33,242 nt of DNA from an archaeon (lineage in GTDB: Archaea > Nanobdellota > Nanobdellia > Pacearchaeales > GW2011-AR1): the NCBI GenBank assembly GCA_027343665.1, contig DAHWKL010000003.1:1-33242 (forward strand), given 5' to 3'. This document shows positions 1 to 7,613 of this stretch, one piece after another (within the stretch, counting starts at the first letter, position 1; every line of letters starts with the position of its first letter). Both the position numbers and the translations under genes were made by a program. The notes beneath the pieces were generated by a model that ran no database searches, was not told the DNA's origin, and saw only the letters and a list, made by a program, of their open reading frames with translations.

Positions 1-1
1 T

Positions 2-472
2 TTGCCTCGATTTAATGTAAAGCAGCAAATCGCATGCCCGGCAGGAACGCTCGAGATAGAATCAACAGGCGAACTACCTGTCAGATTAAAAGATATAATA
101 AGAGGGTATGCACTCTATTCAGACAGAGGTATCCAGGGTAAACTATCAAGAGAATATGAAAAATTTGGGCTCGTATCGCTTGCTTCATATCTCCCAAGAC
201 ATCCAAAGCTAAAAAATCCCAGTATGCTCATTCTGCTTGATTACCTTGACAATGAGTCACATTCACCCCAGTTTGATTTTCCAGACCTTCCAATATCAGA
301 AAATCCAAATGTATATTCTGCATTTAAAGCCTTTGACAGGATACCATTTACAAAAGCCCTCGAAGGGATGATGCGTCTTGCGTCCAAAAAGATTACACTT
401 GAAGAATTGACTGAAGAGAACAAAAAGATAGAAAGGATTTATTTTCCGTGGCTCAAAAGTCCCAAAAAATAA
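2..472 (+). CDS. Hypothetical protein, probably 5'-truncated by the window edge
   Basis: A reading frame is open from the first bases to a TAA at 470-472. The first possible initiator in the window is a TTG at position 2, but nothing upstream is visible, so the true start probably lies outside and this is a C-terminal fragment of at least 156 residues. I do not recognise the family. The visible part is soluble, with no membrane segment or signal peptide; it has a mixed charged N-terminal half and a helical, Lys/Glu-rich end (about residues 115-150). The stop codon lies inside the left copy of the tRNA-derived 23-bp repeat. If the repeat marks an integration site, this gene once ended directly against the 3' end of the convergent tRNA-Thr gene. 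Confidence 0.6.
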   Translation: MPRFNVKQQIACPAGTLEIESTGELPVRLKDIIRGYALYSDRGIQGKLSREYEKFGLVSLASYLPRHPKLKNPSMLILLDYLDNESHSPQFDFPDLPISENPNVYSAFKAFDRIPFTKALEGMMRLASKKITLEELTEENKKIERIYFPWLKSPKK

Positions 473-490
473 AAGCCACAGCCGAGATTT
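468..490. repeat. Distal copy of 23-bp tRNA-derived direct repeat (att-like)
   Basis: This 23-bp stretch is identical to 1139-1161; its core is gccacagccgagattt. The right copy is the 3' end of the tRNA-Thr gene plus six trailer bases. Here the match stops within the T-loop and no other tRNA sequence follows. Two copies in the same orientation flanking one gene, one of them completing a tRNA, is the geometry left by tRNA-targeted site-specific integration. The sequence identity is seen directly; the att interpretation is inference. Confidence 0.75.
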
Positions 491-523
491 AAATAAATGT
501 CCCTTTTTTATGGGTTTCAAAAA

Positions 524-1078
524 TCAAAGTTTGTAAAGATAAACCCCCCAAGTAGTTTTATCTTCATATTTTATTTTCCCTATACGTTGAAAAGCAAATT
601 TATTAACAAAGAAATTTAGTGAAGTTTCATTCTTAATCGGTCTTTCTAAAATTTCGCAGATTATATATTTAAAATTTCTTTTCTTACACTCTTTAATAAA
701 AAAATTTAATAGCTTTTCGCCTGCTCCTTTGCTCAATATATCTCTACCTATGTGGCGAAGATAAATCAATTTCTCTTTCTTGAGAATTTTAAACTTTGAT
801 GGGATAATCCCTAATCTTTCTAACCAGTATTTCTTGATTTTTATCCATTCATCTAGAGGATAAGATAAAATATACCCAACAATTTTCTTTTTCTCTATTG
901 CGCAAAGAATTATATTCTCGTAATTTTCAAGAACTTTTAACAACTGCTCTTTATTTATGGAGTAAACTAAAAAACCGTTCTTTTTCTTATCTCCTGCTTT
1001 GAGATTTTTTATCAAAAGCTCGTTCTGAACTTTTAAAATCCCATAAACATCGCTACATTTTGCAAAATTAATTTCCAT
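524..1078 (-). CDS. GNAT-family N-acetyltransferase
   Basis: Predicted 184-residue acetyl-CoA-dependent N-acetyltransferase. The acetyl-CoA-binding motif A region is visible at about residues 107-130: a beta strand (LIYLRHI), then a KGAGEKLL loop-helix, followed by the strand KYIICEI and a C-terminal segment with N-F-F-V-N typical of the last helix of the fold. The substrate cannot be read from the sequence. I chose the ATG at 1078 over an upstream TTG at 1093 because a TATA-like ttttatta box centred near 1105 sits 27 nt away, the spacing seen across this window. The gene is isolated and is enclosed by the 23-bp tRNA-derived repeats. Its protein is richer in Lys, Ile and Phe than its neighbours, which suggests lower GC and recent acquisition. 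Confidence 0.8.
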   Translation of the reverse strand: MEINFAKCSDVYGILKVQNELLIKNLKAGDKKKNGFLVYSINKEQLLKVLENYENIILCAIEKKKIVGYILSYPLDEWIKIKKYWLERLGIIPSKFKILKKEKLIYLRHIGRDILSKGAGEKLLNFFIKECKKRNFKYIICEILERPIKNETSLNFFVNKFAFQRIGKIKYEDKTTWGVYLYKL

Positions 1079-1138
1079 AACTTCTTGAAACAAACTAAGT
1101 TAATAAAATTTTCATAAACCCTTACTTTTGGAACAAAT

Positions 1139-1161
1139 AATAAAAGCCACAGCCGAGATTT
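1139..1161. repeat. tRNA-proximal copy of 23-bp direct repeat (att-like)
   Basis: Identical to 468-490, 671 bp away in the same orientation. Bases 1145-1161 are the discriminator, acceptor 3' strand, T-stem 3' strand and part of the T-loop of the tRNA-Thr gene; 1139-1144 are trailer. The only gene between the two copies is the GNAT gene. Confidence 0.75.
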
Positions 1162-1246
1162 GAACTCGGGACCTCTACCTATCTGTGCGAACCCACACGT
1201 AAATCGCTTACCAAGGTAGCACTCTTACCAACTGAGCTACTGCGGC
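1145..1246 (-). tRNA. tRNA-Thr (anticodon GGU) with 28-nt intron
   Basis: Read on the minus strand the cloverleaf is complete. The acceptor GCCGCAG pairs with CTGTGGC; the D arm is GCTC/GAGT; the anticodon stem is CTACC/GGTAG; the T stem is CCGAG/CTCGG with loop TTCAAAT; the discriminator is U. The anticodon loop reads TT-GGT-A, is then interrupted, and resumes with A before GGTAG. Removing 28 nt leaves a 74-nt tRNA with anticodon GGU. CCA is not encoded. The gene is convergent with the left-edge gene and upstream of the GNAT cassette; the 23-bp repeat covers its 3' end. Confidence 0.93.
1181..1208 (-). other. Archaeal tRNA intron (position 37/38)
   Basis: These 28 nt interrupt the anticodon loop at the canonical archaeal position. 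The intron contains its own short hairpin (GTGT, loop GGGTTC, GCAC), compatible with a bulge-helix-bulge substrate for the splicing endonuclease. The exact boundary could shift by one base. Confidence 0.8.
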
Positions 1247-1273
1247 ATCAAGCTAGAAATAAAAAAGAGTTAT

Positions 1274-2914
1274 TTAAAACTTCCCGTAAACCCTTTCAAG
1301 ATTGATTTCAAAAATACTTACGGGCATCTTGATTTTCCAGTTTCTTAAGATTTTGGGATGGATCTCCCCTATGAGCCCTATCCTTTCACCTTCAAATATA
1401 ATTTCGGCAGAACGTCCTTCTACAAAAAAAGAATTGAGATTTTGTTCTTCCTTAACTTCAAATGAAAAACCAAGATTTTGAGACAAATAATCTAAGGTCT
1501 GTTTCAAATCAGTATAATTTCCCGGCGTAAAAGCTACTCCCAGATGATCCTCTTCAACAGTCATTTCATTCTTGTCTGTGTAAAAAACCCTGCCGGTTTC
1601 AAAAATCTTCTGCGGATATTCTGAATCACTGTTCTCGGAAATAATCTTAAGAAGATAATGTAAAAGGTCTTTTCTCATTATATTGTAATCCGTTTTTGAA
1701 CCTGAAAGTTCTATAAAACCTGACTCTTCTTTCTCCGGGACCCCCATCTTTTCAAACTGATCCTGTTTTTTCGTCAGATGATAATTGGAGATTTCAAGAA
1801 GTCCTAGTCCCGAGAGTATTTCGGAAATTTTTCTCTTTAATATTTCATTTTTGTTTTCTTTTCCTATCGTTGAGATATCAGGAATTATAGGCTCAAAATT
1901 ATTATAACCATGCGCTATAGCTATGTCTTCAATCAGGTCAATCTCATGAAGTATATCCATCCTCCACGGCGGAATCTCAACTTCCCCATCAGCAAAATAG
2001 TTGTAACCCATTTTTTCGGCAAGCTTTTTCAGGCTTTTCTTGTCAAGTTCCAGCCCTAAGATCTTGTTTGTCTTTTCAAGGGAAAGTGCCATCTTCTCTG
2101 ATTTAAATGAAGGAGTAATATTATCCTTAACTTTCATCTGATAAACTTTCCCGCCCATCTCTGCAAAGCTTGCAGTTATTATCGAAAGACACTTCTCTAA
2201 GATTGCAAAATCGAAACCGGAGCATTCGACAAAAATATCTTTCGTTTCATTCGTGACCCTTCCTGTCTTCTCAGAATTGATTATCGGAGGCATGGAAAGT
2301 ATATTCTCCTGCGAATCTGTAAAAATCGGAAATTTCATTTTTCCGGCGAGTAGATGAGCAAATTCCTTCCCTGTCGGATGTTTCTGGAGTATCTCAAGCC
2401 CGGACATTTCCTTCGGATAATCAAGTGGTTGGAATTTTATCTTGTCCGGCTCAACTGCTTTGTAATATATCGGAAGGACAATCTTGTCAAGTGGATAAAT
2501 TCCAATAGCAAGTTTTTTTCTGTCACGCCCAACAGTCAGGTGGAGTTTTTCCTGCAGCTCAATTATCTCTTTTATTTTTGAATCATCCAGCTTGAGGCTT
2601 TTTATTATGGCACATGCAGTGAAAGGCCTGACTTCTTTAACTGATGAGTCCACTATTACTTCATAATTTTTTTCAGGTTTATTTATGGTATAAGTCCTCA
2701 TTCCCGTTTTCTTTCCAAGAAAAGCGAGAAAACTTCTTTTGAAGTTTTGATAACTCAAAAGATCGGGCCTGTTTGGGAAAATCTCAAGTTCCAAAGTATC
2801 ATCGCTCACACTTTCAACGGGGGTCCCAAAAAGAGCAATCATTTCCTGCATCTCAGAATCAAGTTTCCCAACATCACTTTCAAAATTTTTCCTGCCAAAT
2901 TTCACGTTTGCCAT
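1274..2914 (-). CDS. pheT: Phenylalanyl-tRNA synthetase beta subunit
   Basis: Large subunit of the (alpha-beta)2 enzyme that charges tRNA-Phe with phenylalanine. At 546 residues it has the short archaeal/eukaryotic PheT length, without the bacterial N-terminal tRNA-binding and C-terminal anticodon-binding extensions. Visible landmarks are the N-terminal FGTPVES/LELEIFPNRPDLLS region, the B5 segment around IPPWRMDILHEIDLIEDIAIAHGY (about residues 315-340), and the C-terminal catalytic-like module ending with RIGLIGEIHPKIL and NWKIKMPVSIFEINLE. It is the last gene of a three-gene operon; its ATG lies one base after the stop of the transglutaminase-like gene, so translation is probably coupled. 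Confidence 0.97.
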   Translation of the reverse strand: MANVKFGRKNFESDVGKLDSEMQEMIALFGTPVESVSDDTLELEIFPNRPDLLSYQNFKRSFLAFLGKKTGMRTYTINKPEKNYEVIVDSSVKEVRPFTACAIIKSLKLDDSKIKEIIELQEKLHLTVGRDRKKLAIGIYPLDKIVLPIYYKAVEPDKIKFQPLDYPKEMSGLEILQKHPTGKEFAHLLAGKMKFPIFTDSQENILSMPPIINSEKTGRVTNETKDIFVECSGFDFAILEKCLSIITASFAEMGGKVYQMKVKDNITPSFKSEKMALSLEKTNKILGLELDKKSLKKLAEKMGYNYFADGEVEIPPWRMDILHEIDLIEDIAIAHGYNNFEPIIPDISTIGKENKNEILKRKISEILSGLGLLEISNYHLTKKQDQFEKMGVPEKEESGFIELSGSKTDYNIMRKDLLHYLLKIISENSDSEYPQKIFETGRVFYTDKNEMTVEEDHLGVAFTPGNYTDLKQTLDYLSQNLGFSFEVKEEQNLNSFFVEGRSAEIIFEGERIGLIGEIHPKILRNWKIKMPVSIFEINLERVYGKF

Positions 2915-2915
2915 T

Positions 2916-3473
2916 TTATAATTTTATCTCTCCAATAGATTTAACAACTTTTCTGGAAACCTCTTCCCAATCTTTTATTGTTTTTATTTTATTATCCCAT
3001 GAATCCAACCCTTCTGACACAATAATATTATTTTTATAAAAATCACTTCTTTGAGGAATCAAGAATAAGGAAGCATGACTCGCATCAACAAGGACCCACG
3101 AACCCTTGATATATGCTTCAACAACACAATGGCCTTTATTCCAAGGAGAACATCTGTCAATCCCAGTCAGATACTTTGCAGGAATGCCCAATGCACGAAG
3201 TAGCACTGCGGCAATTAAAGCATCATCATGGCATCCTGTAGAAAATTTATCTTTTATCATTTTATCAACTGTCCGTGAAGCAAATATTTTTTTCACTTTC
3301 TGAAAGTCCTTCATTTTAGAGATATTATTAACTTCCCAATCCAGAATTTGAACAATTTTTTCTATATCACTTCCATTAAATGTTCCTGCAATCTTTTTTA
3401 TCGAAGGTGTTACCTTGCTTTGATTACCTTCTCTTAGCCAATATGAAATGTTCTTTTCCTCAATTTTTTCCAT
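2916..3473 (-). CDS. Transglutaminase-like (papain-fold) protein between pheS and pheT
   Basis: Predicted 185-residue soluble protein of the transglutaminase-like superfamily. Counting from a possible upstream GTG at 3488, the triad candidates are Cys86 in STGCHDDA, His120 in KGHCVVEA and Asp135 in WVLVDAS, in the right order and spacing; subtract five for the chosen start. The preceding F-x-TGC-x-D-x-A and the LLRALGIPAKYLTG segment are hallmark surroundings of the family. In archaea and bacteria such proteins are mostly thiol proteases or peptidoglycan/peptide hydrolases; the substrate here is unknown. I chose the ATG at 3473 because it shares its A with the pheS stop (TGATG). The gene sits between pheS and pheT with no spare bases on either side, so it is certainly co-transcribed with them. 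Confidence 0.82.
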   Translation of the reverse strand: MEKIEEKNISYWLREGNQSKVTPSIKKIAGTFNGSDIEKIVQILDWEVNNISKMKDFQKVKKIFASRTVDKMIKDKFSTGCHDDALIAAVLLRALGIPAKYLTGIDRCSPWNKGHCVVEAYIKGSWVLVDASHASLFLIPQRSDFYKNNIIVSEGLDSWDNKIKTIKDWEEVSRKVVKSIGEIKL

Positions 3474-4984
3474 CACACTTTCACCCACGCTTTCATTTTT
3501 CTCAGCTGATTTATATCATTCTTGTAAAGCTCACGCAGATCTTTTACTTGATAATAATCCATAAGTATCCTGTCAAATCCGGGACCCCACGCAAGCACAG
3601 GCACATTCATCCCAAGAAGTGTGGTCACAACTTCAGGCCTGAATATCCCGGCACCGCCCAGCTCGAGCCAGACTTTCTTCTCCGGATGCCACCAATGTAT
3701 CTCAACAGAAGGTTCAGTATAAGGGAAATATGCAGGAGTAAATCTTATCTTCTCGTATCCCATCTTCTTGAAAAACTGTTTCAGATAACCCAAAAGGTGT
3801 CTGAAATTAAGATTTGGAGCAACTACTATTCCTTCTGTCTGGTTGAACTCAAAACCATGTGACCAGTCTACAGTTTCATTTCTGAAACATTTTCCTATAG
3901 CAAAATATTTTTTTGGGAAGTCTTCTTTCTTCAGACTTGCAAGAGTCCTTGCCGAAAGACAGGTTGTATGAGTCCTAAGAACCATCTTTTTAGCCTCTTC
4001 TTCATCCCAGTTGTAATTCCATCCTTTGCTCCCAGAGACGCCTTTTTCATGTGAGAGTCTCACAGCCTCGACAAGTTTTTTATCCGGTAATTCTCCTTTG
4101 CGCCCCAGAAAAAAAGTGTCTTGCATCTCTCGCACAGGGTGATCTTGGGCTGTGAAAAGTGCATCGAAAACCCAAAAACTGGATTGCATAACTTTTCCAT
4201 TCATTTCCTCAAACCCCATCTCTGTCCATATTTTTCTCCCGTAATCTATTGCCTGATTCACAAAATGCCTTTTCCCACCGTTCACTCTTGGAACCGTCGC
4301 TGTCACATCATATCTCCTGAACTTTTTATTCCTCCAGTTCTGCTCCTTCTTAAGAAGTTCGGGGGTAATCTGCTCGATAAGCTCTCTTGAAATATCCTTT
4401 GAACTCATCACTTCTTTTCCCAGAGGAGTGACCTTTATATGGAATTTTTTCCTTTCTTCAGCTTCAATTATATCTTTCCTTTTTAATAATACTTTAAGCA
4501 ACGATTTCTGCTCGGGCGTCAGTTCATCCTCTTCAAGAGGAAGGGATTCGATAAAGATTTCTTCAGAGCTTTTTTTCGAGATTGCCTCTTTTGAAGCGCT
4601 TAGAATTATTTTACCATTCTTTATCTCTATGAATGCTTTTGATTTCAGGACTCCGAGTGAAACTTTGAACTCATCCGCGTTCAGCCCCGATTCTTTTTCC
4701 GCATCTTTCAGGAGGATTATCCTTCTTTCATTAAGCAAAAGGAGAAGTCTCCTCTCAGGAAGACCTTTTTTCCTGTAAAGTGCACCATTAACACCCACAT
4801 CGATGACTTTCTTTTTCTCTGTCTCAAATTCAATTATTTTCTTGTTTGAAAGATACTCAAGCGCACGCAGGACAGAAACTTTATCCAGATTCGACTTTTT
4901 GCATATTTCTGAGAGCCCTTTCTCTTCAAGATAAGGTAAAATCTTTTTCTCGTTTGTGCTAAGTGATTCTATAAGTTTGCTCAT
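3473..4984 (-). CDS. pheS: Phenylalanyl-tRNA synthetase alpha subunit
   Basis: Catalytic subunit of phenylalanyl-tRNA synthetase (class II). The 503-residue length and N-terminal winged-helix modules (about residues 1-200) are of archaeal/eukaryotic type. Class II landmarks follow: HPVREMQDTFFLG near residue 288, motif 2 with FRNETVDWSHGFEFNQTEG near 367-385, the phenylalanine-pocket region FTPAYFPYTEPS near 415, and motif 3 with GAGIFRPEV...GPGFDRILM at about 446-475. It is the first gene of pheS - transglutaminase-like - pheT. A TATA-like element (gtttttaattgc on the minus strand, 5003-5014) is centred about 25 nt upstream of the ATG, so the mRNA is probably leaderless. Confidence 0.98.
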   Translation of the reverse strand: MSKLIESLSTNEKKILPYLEEKGLSEICKKSNLDKVSVLRALEYLSNKKIIEFETEKKKVIDVGVNGALYRKKGLPERRLLLLLNERRIILLKDAEKESGLNADEFKVSLGVLKSKAFIEIKNGKIILSASKEAISKKSSEEIFIESLPLEEDELTPEQKSLLKVLLKRKDIIEAEERKKFHIKVTPLGKEVMSSKDISRELIEQITPELLKKEQNWRNKKFRRYDVTATVPRVNGGKRHFVNQAIDYGRKIWTEMGFEEMNGKVMQSSFWVFDALFTAQDHPVREMQDTFFLGRKGELPDKKLVEAVRLSHEKGVSGSKGWNYNWDEEEAKKMVLRTHTTCLSARTLASLKKEDFPKKYFAIGKCFRNETVDWSHGFEFNQTEGIVVAPNLNFRHLLGYLKQFFKKMGYEKIRFTPAYFPYTEPSVEIHWWHPEKKVWLELGGAGIFRPEVVTTLLGMNVPVLAWGPGFDRILMDYYQVKDLRELYKNDINQLRKMKAWVKV

Positions 4985-5002
4985 TCTTATTCATAATCCC
5001 CC

Positions 5003-5014
5003 GCAATTAAAAAC
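5003..5014 (-). promoter_or_regulatory. Candidate TATA box of the pheS operon
   Basis: The minus-strand sequence gtttttaattgc is centred about 25 nt before the pheS ATG at 4984. A separate TATA box at 5040-5048 serves the divergent pilin-like gene. Confidence 0.55.
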
Positions 5015-5039
5015 ATTTGGTTTCACATATTCAAATAAA

Positions 5040-5048
5040 TTTATAAAA
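5040..5048 (+). promoter_or_regulatory. TATA box of the pilin-like gene
   Basis: The sequence tttataaaa is centred 25 nt upstream of the ATG at 5069. That spacing predicts a leaderless or nearly leaderless transcript. Confidence 0.6.
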
Positions 5049-5068
5049 TCCTCGGTCATGTTAAAGAG

Positions 5069-6349
5069 ATGAGCAGTAAAAAGGGGTTATCTGAGGTTGT
5101 AACAACCATAATAATAATCCTTATTGTTCTGGCGGCAATTGCTATATTATGGGCAGCTTTAAGCGGATTTCTCTCCAGTGGTGCAAAATCGATAAATCTT
5201 GGGGGAGTAGCTCTTGATTTTGTCATAAACTCCGCCACAGTAAACTATTCAACAGGCATCGCTGCTGTCAAGGTCACAAGAAATTCGGGCATTGTGAATG
5301 AAACAGTCACAGCGCTGAAATTTATTGTCGCAGATAGTAAGAATTCAGATATATTCACAGTAAACCTGCCAAATGGATTTCCAGAACTTGCAACAAGAAC
5401 TTTTGATTTAAACCTCACACAAAGCAAAATATTAAATTTAAGTGATATAAAAAGTATATCTGTTGCTCCTGTGTATTTAACAGGGACAGGGACATCCCAG
5501 GTAGGCCCGGCACAAAGTCAATTCCAGTTCGCGGGATTGGGAAATGTGACTGTAGGCTCATCCGGATGTTTGAAAAATTCCGATTGCGGTGTAAGCGGAT
5601 GGGTATCCCCTGCATATTGTGATACAAACATCACTTCTGCCCGTTATTGGAGAAATTACACATGCATTTATGGAACATGCACAAGTTCAACATCAAAGGT
5701 AATCACGAGCACCTGCTCAGGATCAGAAACATGCTACAATGGAAACTGCACTCTTCAGAAAGTTGCATGTACTCCCCAGAATGTGACTCTTGACTGCGGG
5801 CAAAACTCATCCGTTGGATTCCCTTACTGCAATCCCACACATAGCCCAGAAGAGGTTCTTCAGGATTACACAACTTACCAATGCCTTAATAATTCATGCA
5901 TGCAAGGATCAAACTCAACTGTGATTCAATTATGCAATGTGTCTTCCAAACAGGTCTGCGGAAATGTGAATGGGGCGCCTAAATGCTTTACCCCTGCACA
6001 ATGTGCAACAAACGCTGACTGCCAGTTCGGACAGATATGCACAAACGGGAACTGCACCCAGGAATATGCAGCATTGAACGGGACAGTCTCATCATCATGG
6101 CCTCCCGGAATAAATGTTTATTTTGACAGCGCAGATTTGCCAAGGACAAAGGGATCCATAAACTATGCGGGTTACACTGTAATTTTCCCCGGAAGCAATC
6201 AGACTTCATGTCTCACAGTAAAAAGTTATTATTATCCCCCATCAACTTCATATGATGCTTATATAGAACTCAATCAGTCTCTGAATAACATAACGACAGG
6301 GGATAAATTCCAGATTTGGCAGACTTCTTACGGTTGCACTTTTATTTAA
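5069..6349 (+). CDS. Archaellin/type IV pilin-like surface protein with Cys-rich repeats
   Basis: A 426-residue secreted protein. The N-terminus has a class III signal: a short basic leader (MSSKKG), a predicted prepilin-peptidase cut before LSEVV, then a long hydrophobic helix (TTIIIILIVLAAIAILWAAL) of the kind that packs into archaeal pilus or archaellum cores. The exported part starts with a beta-rich region to about residue 165. A cysteine-rich block follows (about 168-340) with two long repeats of the pattern C-x5-DCG...C...Y-x-C-x4-C...C-x4-C...C and a third short one (CATNADCQFGQIC). The C-terminal region (about 345-426) holds two more cysteines. Many N-x-S/T sites suggest N-glycosylation. 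It is probably a pilus subunit or pilin-anchored adhesin; at 426 residues it is much longer than a typical pilin. Confidence 0.82.
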   Translation: MSSKKGLSEVVTTIIIILIVLAAIAILWAALSGFLSSGAKSINLGGVALDFVINSATVNYSTGIAAVKVTRNSGIVNETVTALKFIVADSKNSDIFTVNLPNGFPELATRTFDLNLTQSKILNLSDIKSISVAPVYLTGTGTSQVGPAQSQFQFAGLGNVTVGSSGCLKNSDCGVSGWVSPAYCDTNITSARYWRNYTCIYGTCTSSTSKVITSTCSGSETCYNGNCTLQKVACTPQNVTLDCGQNSSVGFPYCNPTHSPEEVLQDYTTYQCLNNSCMQGSNSTVIQLCNVSSKQVCGNVNGAPKCFTPAQCATNADCQFGQICTNGNCTQEYAALNGTVSSSWPPGINVYFDSADLPRTKGSINYAGYTVIFPGSNQTSCLTVKSYYYPPSTSYDAYIELNQSLNNITTGDKFQIWQTSYGCTFI

Positions 6350-6369
6350 TAACTTGACTTTAAGCATAA

Positions 6370-6810
6370 TTATATCTCTTTAGTCATCCATGTCGGCATT
6401 CCAAGAACAAGGCCTAAAGATTTCAGAAGAAGTGGGTCCCTTTTCTCATTGCTTTCTATAAATACAACTTGCAATTTGCTTTTTTTGCACAATCCTATAT
6501 TCTGTTTTAGTCTGGATAATATTCTTTCTTTCTCATGAGAATTTACAAGCTCTTCAATATCAAAGCATATTTTAACACCATTTTTTGCGGCAATTTTCGC
6601 CATGACTTCGTTGAATCCCGAGTTTCTCTGCTTCAAAAAATCTTTCCTGCCTGAAAGATGAATAAGAAGCATATTTATAGGGAGCTTCTCCATGACTTTC
6701 CTGTTAAGTTCATCATCAGATGAAGAAAAGATTATCTCTTTCTCCCGATTTTTTTTGACTTCCTCCCTGAGCTTATTAAAATTCTTTTCAGTTAGAATTA
6801 CCCTTTCCAT
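6370..6810 (-). CDS. rnp3: RNase P protein component 3 (Rpp30/Rnp3), shortened
   Basis: Predicted 146-residue RNase P protein subunit, part of the ribonucleoprotein that matures tRNA 5' ends. The match is to the second half of the Rpp30 TIM-barrel-like fold: a strand with LLIHLSGRKD; the segment SGFNEVMAKIAAKNGVKIC (archaeal proteins read similar to SGIDHVLARLA...VAIEL); then FDIEELVN, an NIGLCKKSKLQVVFIE strand, and the end motif RDPLLLKSLGLVLGM. Family members are usually 210-240 residues, so the front of the barrel and the C-terminal helices are reduced. I prefer the ATG at 6810; a TTG at 6852 overlapping the pyrH stop would add 14 residues. It lies downstream of pyrH in the same operon. 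Confidence 0.78.
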   Translation of the reverse strand: MERVILTEKNFNKLREEVKKNREKEIIFSSSDDELNRKVMEKLPINMLLIHLSGRKDFLKQRNSGFNEVMAKIAAKNGVKICFDIEELVNSHEKERILSRLKQNIGLCKKSKLQVVFIESNEKRDPLLLKSLGLVLGMPTWMTKEI

Positions 6811-6848
6811 AAAAGCAATAAGAAATGGAATTTTATAATTGTTATGAT

Positions 6849-7532
6849 TCAATTTTCAATAGTAGTACCAACAAAGCTTTTTCCTTCAAGAAAATTCTCC
6901 AAATCCTTCACATCTCTCATTATGAAAGTCTTTATCCTGTGTTTCATTATTATCTTCGAAGCGCCCTGATCGAGAACAAAATGCTGTCCGGGCTTGAAGC
7001 CTATCTTCTGCGCCATTTTATCAAAGCCTTTCCAGGAGATTTTTTTTATCAGTTTTGCATCTGAATATTTTTTTGGGTCTTTATCATAAAGCCCGTTGAC
7101 ATCAGTAAGATTGACAAATTCGCCATTGAGCGCTTTTGCTATCGTGGCGGCGGTCGAATCGGATGTCTGTTCCGGCTTGTACTCAAGACCGCCGCAAAAG
7201 ACAAGATTTCTCTTTTTGAGGTATTTTTCAAGAGTCTCCATGTCTTTTGGGATCCCCCATTCCGGATCAAATCCGAAAAAGTACGAAAGGAACCTCGCGT
7301 TCATCCTTGTAGCTGCAATTCCTGAAAGAGACTGATGATAAACATTCCCCCTGTTCATCTCTATCGCTTTTATGTATTTCCTTGCAATGCTTCCGCCACC
7401 GCAAACAACAACAATCCTGAATCTTTTGGAATTTTTCATGATGACTTTTTTGAACTCATTTAGATATCTGAAGTTCACATCATCAGGAATTATCAGGCTT
7501 CCTCCTAAACTAATAACTATTGTTTTTTTCAT
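6849..7532 (-). CDS. pyrH: UMP kinase, archaeal type
   Basis: Phosphorylates UMP to UDP with ATP in pyrimidine nucleotide synthesis (amino-acid-kinase fold). The 227-residue length fits the family. Visible motifs are the N-terminal VISLGGSLI (phosphate loop, residues 6-14), VVVCGGGSIARKYI (about 41-54), and the nucleotide-binding FVNLTDVNGLYDKDPKKYSDAKLI segment (about 135-158). It is the first gene of a pyrH-rnp3 operon. A TATA box, tttatataac on the minus strand, is centred 26 nt before the ATG, so the mRNA is probably leaderless. Confidence 0.95.
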   Translation of the reverse strand: MKKTIVISLGGSLIIPDDVNFRYLNEFKKVIMKNSKRFRIVVVCGGGSIARKYIKAIEMNRGNVYHQSLSGIAATRMNARFLSYFFGFDPEWGIPKDMETLEKYLKKRNLVFCGGLEYKPEQTSDSTAATIAKALNGEFVNLTDVNGLYDKDPKKYSDAKLIKKISWKGFDKMAQKIGFKPGQHFVLDQGASKIIMKHRIKTFIMRDVKDLENFLEGKSFVGTTIEN

Positions 7533-7551
7533 TCTCTAAACAGACAAATAA

Positions 7552-7563
7552 GTTATATAAATT
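7552..7563 (-). promoter_or_regulatory. TATA box of pyrH-rnp3
   Basis: The minus-strand sequence aatttatataac is centred 26 nt from the pyrH ATG at 7532. Confidence 0.6.
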
Positions 7564-7578
7564 TTCTTGAAAAGCAAT

Positions 7579-7590
7579 CTTTAAATAATA
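7579..7590 (+). promoter_or_regulatory. TATA box of the secreted protein gene at 7614
   Basis: The sequence ctttaaataata is centred about 28 nt before the ATG at 7614. It is a separate box from the pyrH one, so this divergent pair has two promoters. Confidence 0.6.
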
Positions 7591-7613
7591 CTTGACATTA
7601 AGAGAGATATAAG

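Noticed and set aside
468-490. tRNA pseudogene
   Set aside because: Only the last 17 tRNA bases plus trailer are present; an att-type duplication explains it better.
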